Part shown: piece by piece, positions 47,811-57,223 of the stretch
Layout: every line of letters starts with the position of its first letter
How positions within the stretch are numbered: position 1 is the stretch's first letter
Origin: Methylobacterium sp. AMS5
GTDB lineage: Bacteria; Pseudomonadota; Alphaproteobacteria; Rhizobiales; Beijerinckiaceae
Direction of reading: 5' to 3'
DNA: 64,000 nt
Assembly: GCF_001542815.1 (NCBI RefSeq)
Contig: NZ_CP006992.1
Coordinates: forward strand, 4,159,501-4,223,500
Notes under the pieces: generated by a model
Seen by the model: the letters and a program-made list of their open reading frames with translations, nothing else
What the model was told of the DNA's origin: nothing
Databases searched by the model: none
Translations under genes and position numbers: made by a program

Positions 47811-48968
47811 ATGCAGGAACCTCGGAACCGACACGAGCGTCAGGGAGCGCACCGCGAGGACGTCGTCGTCCTCGTCTCGGACCGCCGCGAGCGGGCGGAG
47901 CGCCTCGCCCGCGGCATCGCCCTGGTTCTGCCCTGCCGAGTCGTCGAGCCCGGCGCGGCCCTGCCCGCCGACCGGCCGATCGCCTTCGTCGTCGATCTCG
48001 CCACCGATCTCGCGGCCGATCGGGGAAGTGCCTGGATCATGTGGCTCGCCGAGCGCATTCGCGAGAGCGGGCTGCCCTGTCTTTATCTCGCCCGCGGCAA
48101 TGCCGTCCAAGACACGGCGGCCGTGCGTCTGCTCGGCACGCCGACCGTGATCGATCCGCGCCAATCCGCCGGCATCGTCCCGGCGCTCATGCGCCTCGTC
48201 GCGGACGGAAAGGCGAGGGGGGGCTCATCGGCCAAGGCGCGGAAACCGGGCGGCGTGACCCCCGAATTGCGGGTGGAGCGGGCCACCACCCTCGTCACCC
48301 GCCTGTTCGACAAGGCCGCCGCCGGCCGGCCCCCGAGCCCGGAGGAGGCCGAGGAGGGCACGCGGATCGTGCTCGACACGGTCTCCGAGGTCGGCATCCG
48401 TGCCTGGCTCGACCTCGTCTGGCGCCACGACATCCAGGTCTACCAGCACTCCTTGAGCGTCGCGGGCTTCGCCGCCGCCTTCGCTGCCGAACTCGGCTTC
48501 TCCCGGGGCGACCGGCAGCGGCTCGCCAAGGCCGCGCTGCTGCACGATGTCGGCAAGGCGCTGATCCCCCATGCCATCCTCAACAAGCCGGGACGCCTCA
48601 CGCCCGACGAGATGGGGGTGATGCGCACGCATGCCGCGCTCGGCGCCGACCTGCTGGCGAAGGAGGGCGCCTTCGAGCCCGAGATCCTCGATGTGGTGCG
48701 CTACCACCACGAGCGCCTCGACGGGTCCGGCTACCCCGAAGGCCTGAGGGGCGCGCGGATCGGCGATCTCGTGCGGCTCGTGGCGATCTGCGACGTCCAC
48801 TCGGCCCTGACCGAGCGCCGGGTCTACCGGCCGCCGCTATCCGCCGCCGAGGCCGCCGCGATCATGCAGGCCCAGGCCGGCCAGCTCGATTCCGACCTGC
48901 TCAGGGTCTACCGCCCGATCATCTTCCGCGCCGGTGAGGCCGCGGGCGGACCGTCCGTGCTGAGCTGA
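47811..48968 (+). CDS. HD-GYP domain c-di-GMP phosphodiesterase
   Basis: 385 residues. The N-terminal ~140 residues form a receiver-like or unassigned domain (DVVVLVSDRRERAERLARGI, FVVDLATDLAAD). The HD-GYP domain (about 200-370) has YQHSLSVAGFAAAFAAELG, LLHDVGKALIP, HAALGADLL, VRYHHERLDGSGYPEGLRG and ICDVHSALTERRVYRP. The HD pair, HHE and GYP signatures are intact. It should hydrolyse c-di-GMP and could oppose the cyclase at 41148. The start is ATG 47811. Confidence 0.92.
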   Translation: MQEPRNRHERQGAHREDVVVLVSDRRERAERLARGIALVLPCRVVEPGAALPADRPIAFVVDLATDLAADRGSAWIMWLAERIRESGLPCLYLARGNAVQDTAAVRLLGTPTVIDPRQSAGIVPALMRLVADGKARGGSSAKARKPGGVTPELRVERATTLVTRLFDKAAAGRPPSPEEAEEGTRIVLDTVSEVGIRAWLDLVWRHDIQVYQHSLSVAGFAAAFAAELGFSRGDRQRLAKAALLHDVGKALIPHAILNKPGRLTPDEMGVMRTHAALGADLLAKEGAFEPEILDVVRYHHERLDGSGYPEGLRGARIGDLVRLVAICDVHSALTERRVYRPPLSAAEAAAIMQAQAGQLDSDLLRVYRPIIFRAGEAAGGPSVLS

Positions 48969-48988
48969 TCTCCCGTCTTTCGGGCCGG

Positions 48989-50041
48989 TCAGTGCCGTGC
49001 GGCGACCCGCTCGGCCAGCAGGCACAGGATCTCGAAGGCGATGCCGGCGCCCGCCAGCGCCGTGATGCCGGCGGAATCGAGCGGGGGCGCGACCTCCACC
49101 ACATCCGCCCCGACGAGATCGAGGCCGCGCAGCGCCCGCAGCAGGTGCAGCGCCTCGCGGGTGGTGAAGCCGCCGATCTCCGGCGTGCCGGTGCCGGGGG
49201 CGAAGGCGGGATCGAGGGCGTCGATGTCGAAGCTGAGATAGGTCGGGCCGTCGCCGGTCACGGCGCGGGCTTTCGCGGCCACCTCCGGCAGGCCGCGGGC
49301 GCAGACCTCCTCCATCGTGAGGATGCGCATGCCCTGCGCCAGGGCCCAGTCGCGCTCGTCGGCCGCATCCATGCTGCCGCGGATGCCGATCTGGATGCAG
49401 CGCCGCGGGTCGAGCAATCCGGCCTCGACCGCGCGCCGGAACGGCGTGCCGTGGGTGAGCCGCGACCCATCGGACTGCGCGTCGCCATACTGCGCGTCGT
49501 CGGTGTCGCTGTGGGCGTCGATATGGATCAGGCCGAGCGGCCGGGCGGCCCCGAGCGCCCGCAGCACCGGATAGGTGATGAAATGGTCGCCCCCCACCGT
49601 GAGCGGCACGATCCCGGCCTCGGCGAGCGGCCGGTAGAACGCCTCGATCCGCCGTGCGGTCTCGGCGGCGTCCACCGGGTTGACCGGCACGTCGCCGAGA
49701 TCGGCGCAGGCCGCCAGGGCGTAGGGCGCCACCCCCGTGGCGTGGTTGAGCGCCCGCGTGCCGGTGGAGGCCTCGCGCACGGCCCGCGGTCCGAGCCGGG
49801 CACCGGGCCGGTTGGTGGTGGTGCCGTCAAAGGGGATGCCGATCAGGCCGATCTCGACCAGCGCAGCCCCTTCGCCAGCCCCTTGGCCAGCCCCTTCGCC
49901 CACCGCCTCGGCGGGATCGAGCACCGGCAGCCGCATGAAGCTCGCAAGGCCGGAGAAGCGTGGTGTCGCCATCCCCGAGGCCGGCTGGAACCGCGCCAGC
50001 CGTTCCGCCCGCGCGCCCGCCGGTTCGCTCTCATCCGGCAT
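48989..50041 (-). CDS. speB: Agmatinase/ureohydrolase family protein
   Basis: 350 residues. The dinuclear Mn2+ site is complete: GGDHFITYP, IHIDAHSDTDD and SFDIDALDPAFAPGTGTPE. GIPFDGTTTNRPGARLGPRA is the agmatinase-type N-terminal motif. Family activity is hydrolysis of agmatine to putrescine and urea; guanidinobutyrase and related activities look the same at this level, so the symbol is provisional. Near the N-terminus a repeated 12-base unit encodes GAGQGAGEGA. Monocistronic. Confidence 0.85.
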   Translation of the reverse strand: MPDESEPAGARAERLARFQPASGMATPRFSGLASFMRLPVLDPAEAVGEGAGQGAGEGAALVEIGLIGIPFDGTTTNRPGARLGPRAVREASTGTRALNHATGVAPYALAACADLGDVPVNPVDAAETARRIEAFYRPLAEAGIVPLTVGGDHFITYPVLRALGAARPLGLIHIDAHSDTDDAQYGDAQSDGSRLTHGTPFRRAVEAGLLDPRRCIQIGIRGSMDAADERDWALAQGMRILTMEEVCARGLPEVAAKARAVTGDGPTYLSFDIDALDPAFAPGTGTPEIGGFTTREALHLLRALRGLDLVGADVVEVAPPLDSAGITALAGAGIAFEILCLLAERVAARH

Positions 50042-50391
50042 GACGATCCTCCCCCCGGCGCGGTGTCTTCACAGCCACTTGCAGCGATGCGCGATCTCAC
50101 CCGCGCTCCGCATCAAGCCGCCCGTCTCCTCCGGCCGCAAGCCGTTTCATGAACCCGTTTCATAAACCCGTTTCCTGCCCGCCATGTCATGCGCCCGTCG
50201 CGGCCGGCGCAAACTACGCAGGGGGCCTCGGCGAGCGGATACATTCGCTTGCGATGGTGTTGCGCATCGGAGCACGATACCGCCAAGCCTGATCGAGCAA
50301 GCCTGATCGAGCAAGCCTGATCGAGGCGCCGGGCAGCCGCTCGAGAGACGTCGTCCGGCTGGCGGAGAGAGCGGACAGAAAAGGGCGGTTC
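50042..50391. other. 350-bp intergenic region
   Basis: Divergent promoter region between the agmatinase-like gene and the FemAB-like gene. It contains a perfect tandem triplication (separate entry). Nothing else recognisable. Confidence 0.4.
50284..50325. repeat. Three perfect 14-bp tandem repeats
   Basis: Unit CAAGCCTGATCGAG repeated three times without a mismatch, 67 bp upstream of the FemAB-like start. It could be a slippage product or a set of regulator sites. Copy number may vary between strains. Confidence 0.9.
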
Positions 50392-51390
50392 ATGACAGCT
50401 CAGGTCGCGGTCATCGACCGTTCGGAGGCCGAGGATTGGGATGAGATCCTCTGGCAGCAGCCGGCCGCCAACCTCTACGCGTCCCGCAGTTGGGGCCGCT
50501 ACAAGAGCCGGCTCGGCTGGACCGTCCGGCAGGTCGCCCTGAACGACAACGGCGCGGATCTCGCCTACATCCAGTACCAGGAGCGCCGCACCGGCCCCGT
50601 GCGCCGGATCCTCGTGCAGGGAGGGGCGGTCCTCACCGCCCGCGGGCAGTTCCGGGCGGAAGCGGTGCTCGCCGCCTTCATCGACCATCTCGCCCTGCGC
50701 CCGGCGGATCTGCTCGCGGTGAAGAGCTACCGGCCTCAGGATCCGGAGGGGATCACCGCCCTGCTGTCGCACGGCTTCGTGCCCGTCGTGACGGCCAAGG
50801 ATCACACGATCGAACTCGACCTGACACCGGAAACGGACGCGATCCTGGCCGCGGCCGACCGGCGCTGGCGGCGCGAGGTCAACAAGGCGACGGGACAGCC
50901 CGATCTCACCGCCGTCTTCCTGACGGACCCGGACGAGCGGTTGCGGGCCTTCGACACCTTCGTGCGGATGTATGCCGCCCTCCAGCAGCGCAAGGGTTTC
51001 TCGAGCGGCCTCGACACGGCCGCCTATCGCGATCTCGCGGCGTCCGATCCGCACCTGCTCTTCCTCGAAATCCGCCAGGGCGGAGAGCCGATCCTGGTGC
51101 GCATCGTCCACACCGCGCGCGCGGTGTGGACCGACTTCTTCACGGCTTCGGACGAGCGGGCACGATCGACCGGTGCGGCCACCCTCGCCGTCTGGCGGAT
51201 CATCGAACGCGCCCGGCAGGAGGGCGCCAGCCGCTTCGATTTCGGCGGCGTCGATCCGTCCGGGAATCGCGGCGTCTTCGATTTCAAGCGCGCCTTGAGC
51301 CGTAACGTGATCCAGGGCGGTCCGACCTGGATCTACGCACGCAACGCCTTCATCCGTCGCGCTGCCGCGACCGCCCTGTTCCTGCGCTAG
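50392..51390 (+). CDS. FemAB-like peptidyltransferase (GNAT fold)
   Basis: 332 residues. It resembles lipid II:glycine glycyltransferase/FemX proteins: NLYASRSWGRYKSRLGW at the N-terminus, VQGGAVLTARG, a second GNAT domain with FVRMYAALQQRKGFSS and the C-terminal SRFDFGGVDPSGNRGVFDFKR. In FemABX this last motif closes the aminoacyl-tRNA-dependent transferase fold. Alphaproteobacteria mostly lack interpeptide bridges, so the acceptor may be another envelope or exopolysaccharide component. No partner gene nearby. Confidence 0.8.
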   Translation: MTAQVAVIDRSEAEDWDEILWQQPAANLYASRSWGRYKSRLGWTVRQVALNDNGADLAYIQYQERRTGPVRRILVQGGAVLTARGQFRAEAVLAAFIDHLALRPADLLAVKSYRPQDPEGITALLSHGFVPVVTAKDHTIELDLTPETDAILAAADRRWRREVNKATGQPDLTAVFLTDPDERLRAFDTFVRMYAALQQRKGFSSGLDTAAYRDLAASDPHLLFLEIRQGGEPILVRIVHTARAVWTDFFTASDERARSTGAATLAVWRIIERARQEGASRFDFGGVDPSGNRGVFDFKRALSRNVIQGGPTWIYARNAFIRRAAATALFLR

Positions 51391-51508
51391 ATCTAGGCCG
51401 CTGGCCGGGGCCGGGCGCGCGCTGCCCCGCCCTTCCCCTCGACGCAGAGGCTCAGCCCGGCGGGGCCGTCACGGGGCGGCGCCTGCGCCAACGAAGTGGG
51501 CGATGCTC

Positions 51509-52810
51509 TCACGGCTTTGCTGCGAGCAACGCCGAAAACCGCGCCACCAGCCGCCGCCCGACCTCCTCCTTGCTGAGCTTCGGCCAAGTCTCGACACGGC
51601 TCTCGACACGGCTCTCGACGCCGCCGGTGCGGGCGACGAGGTGGACGGTGTTCTCGGTGCCGCCCATGACCCCGCCCTCCGCCGAGACGTCGTTGGCCAC
51701 GATCCAGTCGCAGCCCTTCCGCGCGATCTTCTTCTGCGCGTTCACGATCACGTCGTCGGTCTCGGCGGCGAAGCCCACGACGAGGGGCGGGCGCCCCTCG
51801 GCGCGGCCGGCGATGGTGGCGAGAATGTCCGGATTCTCGACGAGCTGCAGCGGTGGTGGCAGGTGGCCGTCCTTCTTGATCTTGCCGACCCGCATCTCGG
51901 CGGGCCGCCAGTCGCCGACCGCGGCGGCGAAGATCGCGAGATCGGCGGGCAGGGCGGCCTCGACCGCGGCGAGCATCTCGCGGGCGCTCTCGACCCGCAC
52001 CACGGCGACGCCCGCCGGATCGGGGATCGCCACCGGCCCCGAGACCAGGGTGACGCGGGCGCCGGCCTCGGCCGCGGCGGCGGCGACCGCGTGGCCCTGC
52101 CGCCCCGAGGAGCGGTTGGCGAGGTAGCGCACCGGATCGATCGGCTCGTGGGTCGGCCCCGAGGTGACGAGCACGTGCCGCCCCGCCAGCGGTTTTTTGG
52201 GCGTTTCGCGGCCCGCCAGGAAGCCCAGGCCTTGGCCCTCGGACCGCTGCGCCAGCAGGGCTTCGAGCGCGTCGGCGATCTCGTGCGGCTCGGCCAGCCG
52301 CCCGGGGCCGAACTCGGCCTCGGCCATGGCGCCCTCATTGGGGCCGATTACCGCGACGCCGTCGGCCTTCAAGGTCGCGAGGTTCCGCTGTGTCGCCGGA
52401 TGCTGCCACATCCGCACGTTCATGGCCGGGGCGATCAGGATCGGCAGGGTGGTGGCGAGCAGCACCGTCGAGGCGAGATCCGGCGCGTGGCCGGTCGCCA
52501 TCCGCGCCATCAGGTTGGCGGTGGCCGGCGCCACCACGATGGCGTCGGCGTCGCGAGCGAGCTTGATATGGCCGATATCGGCCTCGCTCTCCCGGTCGAA
52601 CAGGTCGGTATGGGTCCGTTCCCCGGCCAGCGCGGCGGCGGCCAGGGGCGTGACGAACTCCTGGGCCGCGTCGGTCAGCAGCGGACGCACCTGCGCCCCG
52701 CGCTCGCGCAGGCGCCGGATCAGGTCGAGCGCCTTGTAGGCGGCGATGCCGCCGCCGACGATCAGGAGGATGCGGCGGCCGGCGAGGGGCTTTGGAGACG
52801 GAGAAGACAT
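51509..52810 (-). CDS. coaBC: Bifunctional phosphopantothenoylcysteine decarboxylase/phosphopantothenate-cysteine ligase
   Basis: 433 residues. CoaC domain (about 1-185): ILLIVGGGIAAYKALDLIRR, the catalytic His in ADIGHIKLARDADA, ATANLMARMATGHAPDL and PAMNVRMWQHPATQRNL. CoaB domain (about 200-433): HVLVTSGPTHEPIDPVRYLANRSSG, VGFAAETDDV, NAQKKIARKGCDWIVAND. It makes 4'-phosphopantetheine for CoA. The lid segment reads EGAMAEAEFGPGRLAEP, where E. coli has a catalytic Cys (ACGDIGPGR); Glu occupies that place here. Same strand as ubiB and ubiE upstream. Confidence 0.95.
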   Translation of the reverse strand: MSSPSPKPLAGRRILLIVGGGIAAYKALDLIRRLRERGAQVRPLLTDAAQEFVTPLAAAALAGERTHTDLFDRESEADIGHIKLARDADAIVVAPATANLMARMATGHAPDLASTVLLATTLPILIAPAMNVRMWQHPATQRNLATLKADGVAVIGPNEGAMAEAEFGPGRLAEPHEIADALEALLAQRSEGQGLGFLAGRETPKKPLAGRHVLVTSGPTHEPIDPVRYLANRSSGRQGHAVAAAAAEAGARVTLVSGPVAIPDPAGVAVVRVESAREMLAAVEAALPADLAIFAAAVGDWRPAEMRVGKIKKDGHLPPPLQLVENPDILATIAGRAEGRPPLVVGFAAETDDVIVNAQKKIARKGCDWIVANDVSAEGGVMGGTENTVHLVARTGGVESRVESRVETWPKLSKEEVGRRLVARFSALLAAKP

Positions 52811-52861
52811 GAAGCCAGAACGGGGAATCGTAGGGCGCGCGTCAAGGTGCGAGAGGATCGC

Positions 52862-54427
52862 TCACCGGAACGCCAGCACCAGCGCCCCCACCGCGATCCC
52901 CCACAGGGCCAGGGTCGACCAGATGGCGCGTCGCCGTTCCAGGCGGGCGATCCGCTCCATCGCCTGGATGTCGCGCGAGCCCTCCTCGTCGAGGCGGATC
53001 ATGATGCGGCGGATGCGCTGGGCGATGTCGGGGATGTCGGAGACGACCTCGGCGAGCGTCAGCGCCGCGCGGGCGCCGCCCTCGATCCGGCCGACGGGGC
53101 CGAGATGGCGGGTGATCCATGAGCGCACGACCGGTTCGGCGCCGGTCCACATGTCGAGCTGCGGATCGAGCGAGCGGGCGACGCCCTCCACCACCACCAT
53201 GGTCTTCTGCAGCATCACCAGCTCGGTGCGGGTGCTCATGTCGAACAGGGCGGTCACGTCGAACAGGAGCGTGAGCACCTTGGCCATCGAGATCTCGTCG
53301 GCCCGGCGCTGGTGGATCGGCTCGCCGATCGCCCGGATGGCCTGCGCGAAATCGTCCACCGAATGGTGGCGCGGCACGTAGCCCGCCTCGAAATGCACCT
53401 GGGCGACGCGGCGATAGTCGCGGGTGATGAAGCCGAGCAGGATTTCGGCGAGGAAGCGCCGCTCGGCGTGGCCGAGCCGGCCCATGATGCCGAAATCCAC
53501 CGCGACGAGCCGCCCCTGCGGATCGACGAACAGGTTGCCGGGATGCATGTCCGCGTGAAAAAACCCGTCGCGGATCGCTTGGCGCAGGAAGGACTGGATC
53601 ACCGTGCGGCCGAGCGCCTTCGGGTCGTGGCCCGCCGCGACGATGCCGGGCCGGTCGTTGAGGCGCACGCCGTCGATCCACTCGCTCGTCAGCACGTCCC
53701 GCGAGGTCAGGGCCCATTCGGGGCGCGGCGTGCGGAAATCCGCGTCGCCCGCGGTGTTCTGCGCGAGTTCCGACATCGCCGCCGCTTCGAGGCGAAGGTC
53801 CATCTCCATGGTGACGGAGCGGGCCAGGATCTCGACCACCTCCCGCGGACGCAGGCGCTCGGCATCGGGCAGGAGCGCGTTGACGATGCGGGCCATGAAC
53901 CGCATCGCCTGGATGTCGCGCGCGAACCGCTCGCGCACGCCGGGCCGCATCACCTTGACCGCGAGGTTACGCTGCGTGCCGTCGGCGTCGAGCACCGTCG
54001 CCTTGTGGACCTGGGCGATGGACGCCGCGGCCACCGGCTCGCTGAAGGCGGTGAACAGCACCGGGACCGGCTTGCCGAGCTCCCCCTCGACCACGCGCAG
54101 CGCCACCCCCTGCGGGAAGGGCGGAACCCGGTCCTGAAGCCGCTCTAGATCGCGCGCGGCGGCCATGCCGACGATGTCGGGGCGGGTCGCCAGGAACTGG
54201 CCGAACTTGACGTAGGAGGGGCCGAGCCGGGTCAGCGCCCGCTCCAGCGGGCTCGCGCCGGGGGCCTCCGCGATGCCGCGCCGCTCCAGCGACCGGCCGA
54301 GCTTCAGCGCGAGCCGCAGATGCGGCGGCAATTGCGCCGCGTCGATCAGCGCCAGACCGCCCTCACGGGCGAGCACGAAGCCGACACGGGCGCCGCGGGC
54401 AAGGTGGAAGACGGCGCCGAGCATCAT
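52862..54427 (-). CDS. ubiB: UbiB-family protein, ubiquinone biosynthesis ATPase/kinase-like
   Basis: 521 residues. KxGQ motif SYVKFGQFLATRPD, Ala-rich nucleotide loop VAAASIAQVHKA, Lys in VKVMRPGVR, FFHADMHPGNLFVD and VDFGIMGRL: all atypical-kinase hallmarks of UbiB/ADCK. The C-terminal ~50 residues end in a hydrophobic helix (IWSTLALWGIAVGALVLAF) that anchors it to the membrane. It supports coenzyme Q synthesis, probably by helping to extract lipid intermediates. Order ubiE-ubiB-coaBC on one strand is typical of alphaproteobacteria. Confidence 0.95.
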   Translation of the reverse strand: MMLGAVFHLARGARVGFVLAREGGLALIDAAQLPPHLRLALKLGRSLERRGIAEAPGASPLERALTRLGPSYVKFGQFLATRPDIVGMAAARDLERLQDRVPPFPQGVALRVVEGELGKPVPVLFTAFSEPVAAASIAQVHKATVLDADGTQRNLAVKVMRPGVRERFARDIQAMRFMARIVNALLPDAERLRPREVVEILARSVTMEMDLRLEAAAMSELAQNTAGDADFRTPRPEWALTSRDVLTSEWIDGVRLNDRPGIVAAGHDPKALGRTVIQSFLRQAIRDGFFHADMHPGNLFVDPQGRLVAVDFGIMGRLGHAERRFLAEILLGFITRDYRRVAQVHFEAGYVPRHHSVDDFAQAIRAIGEPIHQRRADEISMAKVLTLLFDVTALFDMSTRTELVMLQKTMVVVEGVARSLDPQLDMWTGAEPVVRSWITRHLGPVGRIEGGARAALTLAEVVSDIPDIAQRIRRIMIRLDEEGSRDIQAMERIARLERRRAIWSTLALWGIAVGALVLAFR

Positions 54428-54548
54428 CGAACCCTGAAAGGCATTTGCTCGAAGAGGGATCGCCCCGGATCACCGACGCAAGGCGTCCCCTGCGCCGCGG
54501 AGCCCGGCCCTGCCGAGGCGCCCGTCAGCGCCCGAGATCGGAAAGAAA

Positions 54549-55328
54549 TCAAGAAATCTTCCAGCCGGAATGGATCGCGACGATGCCGCCCGAGAGCCGG
54601 CGATGGCTGACATGGCTGAATCCCGCCGTCTCGATCATCCGGGCGAAGCTGTCGGGGGAGGGGAACTTGCGGATCGACTCGACGAGGTACTGGTAGGATT
54701 CGCGGTCGCCCGCCACCCGCTCGCCGATGCGCGGGATCACGTGGAAGGAGTAGGCGTCGTAGATCTTCTCCAGCACCGGAAGGTCGACCCGCGAGAATTC
54801 CAGGCACAGGAAGCGTCCGCCGGGCTTGAGCACCCGGTGCGCCTCGCGCAGGGCCACGTCGATGCGCGGCACGTTCCTGATGCCGAAGGCGATGGTGTAG
54901 CTGTCGAAATGGTTCGACGGCAGGGGCAGCGTCTCGGCGTTGCCGGTGACGAAATCGATGCGGCCGTCGTACTTGTGGCCGGCGCGCTCGGCGCCGACCC
55001 GCAGCATCGCCTCGTTGATGTCGAGCACGGTGACGCGGGTCTCGGGGCCGCCCGCTTCGAGGGTGCGGAAGGCGATGTCGCCGGTGCCGCCGGCGACATC
55101 GAGATGGTGGTAGGGCCGGGTGCGCGACGGGCGCAGCATCGAGATCAGGTGCGACTTCCAGACCCGGTGCAGCCCGCCCGACATCAGGTCGTTCATCAGG
55201 TCGTAGCGGCGCGCGACGGAGCGGAACACGTCGTCCACCTTGGCCTGCTTCTCGGAAAGCCGCACGCGCTCGTAGCCGAAATCGGCGGTGGCTTCGCTGT
55301 CGCCGGCTCTCGGGTCCGTTCCGCTCAT
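54549..55328 (-). CDS. ubiE: Ubiquinone/menaquinone biosynthesis C-methyltransferase
   Basis: 259 residues. [25 protein letters not shown] is the UbiE signature 1; the SAM-binding loop is [15 protein letters not shown], then [23 protein letters not shown] and [15 protein letters not shown] (signature 2 region). It methylates the quinone ring in coenzyme Q synthesis. It lies about 120 bases upstream of ubiB, on the same strand. Confidence 0.96.
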   Translation of the reverse strand: MSGTDPRAGDSEATADFGYERVRLSEKQAKVDDVFRSVARRYDLMNDLMSGGLHRVWKSHLISMLRPSRTRPYHHLDVAGGTGDIAFRTLEAGGPETRVTVLDINEAMLRVGAERAGHKYDGRIDFVTGNAETLPLPSNHFDSYTIAFGIRNVPRIDVALREAHRVLKPGGRFLCLEFSRVDLPVLEKIYDAYSFHVIPRIGERVAGDRESYQYLVESIRKFPSPDSFARMIETAGFSHVSHRRLSGGIVAIHSGWKIS

Positions 55329-55485
55329 CCGATCCTACCCTGCGCTCGCCCGTCGCCGCTCACGGCCTCGGCCGAGCCTCCTTAGCGAATGCCGGCTTGA
55401 ACCGCCATGCGGCAGCGGGGCGACCGGCGAGCGGGTCAGTCCTTCTCCTCGGTGACCCGTGCCGACGGGTGACAGAAAAAGGGCG

Positions 55486-56871
55486 TCAGCCTCGCGGCCG
55501 GCCGCTGCTGAGAGCGATGATCTGGTCGGCGAGTCGGTTTGCGTTCCGGACCGCATAATTCATCGTGAAGAGGCCCGTATCGGTTCGCGATACCTCATCC
55601 TTCAAAGTATAGTATTCCGCGTTTCCGCCGCTGACGCGATCGATCAGCAAGAAGTTCGAGTTCAGGAATCCTTCGAAGGTAAAAATCACGCGTTTGGCCT
55701 GCGTTTGAGGCGCCAGGGTAAGGGTATGGAAGGCCGATCCGGCCAATCCGACGATCAGCTCTGCCGTCCTGAAAATGGCGACCTGTTCCGCCACCGTCAG
55801 CATCTCGGGATAGACAATCTCGAATCCGGCCTGCTTCATCTTGAGATCGATAAAAGCTTCCCCCTCAAGGCCGTTCACGCCCGCCCCGAGCCGTGACTTG
55901 GAAAAGTAGACCTTCTGCCAGCGCCTGTCTGAGCCAGACCCGATGCCGCGAGCGATCGCCGACATCGCGACCGCATGATCCCGCCAGATGCTGTGCTGTT
56001 CGTACAGCGAGGGCCCTGGCACGATCACCCTTCTGATGCGGGTCGGGCGTTCGAAGGAGAAGCTCCGTCCTGCCAACCCCGTCAAGCCGAGCATCTCGAC
56101 AATGAAGCGCGCACGATGTGCCTGAACCGGCGGCGTCGAGTGGAAAAGTACTGGATGGGAGCCGTCGATGGCCCAGCACCTGCTGAGCGTGGAGAGCAAG
56201 AAGTGGCCGTAATGCGACAGGAGTGGGCCGCCATAGACCATGGTCTCGAACGGGGCCTCGTCGAGATCGTAGCGCCCGAGATCGAGGACCTCGCTCTGTC
56301 CAACGAGGTCGAGGTTCGCTCCTCGCCGATAGGCTGCTCCGTTGATGAGACTTCCGTCGCTCTTGTAGAGCCCCCAGTAAGGATCGTGATCGAGCAGGAT
56401 CCCACTATTAAAGGGAAGGTAGACTGCATCCTCGTAGGTTTTGGCTGAAATCCTTTCTCGCTCCAGATCGCTTCCCCAAATGGTCGTGCACCGTTCGACC
56501 GCACGCCCCTCGGGGGCTTGCGCGTAGAAGTCCAGAATCTGCTCTTCGATGGCGTCTGTCAGGATCGTCTGCGTTTCACCCCTGCATTCGGCCGTCACGG
56601 CCAAGTCGCCGCGATCGATCGAGGGGAGCGGCGGGAGCAGGATCCGATAACCGTGGGGCCCGGCAATGCCCGCCGCGTTGACGTCGGGCCGCTCTTGGTT
56701 GGCGGGTTCGCGCCTTAGCCTTTCGCCGCGCAGGTGGACCTCGACATGCACGCACTCATCTTGGTGCAGTACGCTGCACACCCAGCCCTGCAAGGTTCCG
56801 TTCGAAAATTGGTCCAGGCTGCCAGCGAAGACGGGTGGGACGTCCGGTGCCTTGCGCCTGCGGAAGAACAT
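55486..56871 (-). CDS. Family-61 glycosyltransferase (DUF563-like)
   Basis: 461 residues from the ATG at 56871, which has AGGAGAAGCG immediately upstream; an upstream in-frame extension is rejected. The first ~110 residues form a module seen in alphaproteobacterial polysaccharide enzymes (LQGWVCSVLHQDECVHVEVH, RPDVNAAGIAGPHGYRILLP). The catalytic part has GGPLLSHYGHFLLSTLSRCWA, ARFIVEMLGLTG, KVYFSKSRLG and LTVAEQVAIFRTAELIVGLAGSAFHTL, as in GT61. It probably adds a sugar to a surface glycan. It is less GC-rich than its neighbours and has no operon partner, so it may be acquired. Confidence 0.82.
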   Translation of the reverse strand: MFFRRRKAPDVPPVFAGSLDQFSNGTLQGWVCSVLHQDECVHVEVHLRGERLRREPANQERPDVNAAGIAGPHGYRILLPPLPSIDRGDLAVTAECRGETQTILTDAIEEQILDFYAQAPEGRAVERCTTIWGSDLERERISAKTYEDAVYLPFNSGILLDHDPYWGLYKSDGSLINGAAYRRGANLDLVGQSEVLDLGRYDLDEAPFETMVYGGPLLSHYGHFLLSTLSRCWAIDGSHPVLFHSTPPVQAHRARFIVEMLGLTGLAGRSFSFERPTRIRRVIVPGPSLYEQHSIWRDHAVAMSAIARGIGSGSDRRWQKVYFSKSRLGAGVNGLEGEAFIDLKMKQAGFEIVYPEMLTVAEQVAIFRTAELIVGLAGSAFHTLTLAPQTQAKRVIFTFEGFLNSNFLLIDRVSGGNAEYYTLKDEVSRTDTGLFTMNYAVRNANRLADQIIALSSGRPRG

Positions 56872-57223
56872 CGCTTCTCCTGGCTGAACGGAGATGTATG
56901 AGACAAGTGATGTTTGAGCGATGACGGGGGTGGCGCAAGCGATAAAAATGAAAAAACACGATGGTGCTCGCAAGATATTCGCTGAGATAGGCCGCCTGCG
57001 TGGAAAAATGGATCGCCGATGCGGCCGTAATGGCTCTTCAAAACGCTATGGATAGCCTTCCTATCGGCAGCCTGGCTTCAATCCTTGATTCGTTGTGCGA
57101 GATGCTCTCGGCGCGGTTGCAGGTCGTGAGAGGCGCATCGCGTCGATGACCGGACGCGCAGTTCGGTCTTGCGGGATCGATTTGATGGGAGGTTGTTCGG
57201 GACGCGTCCCTTTGAGGAGGTCG
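56872..57223. other. 352-bp intergenic region, less GC-rich
   Basis: Upstream of the GT61 gene and downstream of the dmrA-like gene. An A/T-richer segment with AAAAATGAAAAAAC lies at about 56943-56956. No gene, repeat or RNA recognised. Confidence 0.4.

Noticed and set aside
50284..50325. CRISPR array
   Set aside because: The 14-bp units are directly contiguous without spacers and there are no cas genes.
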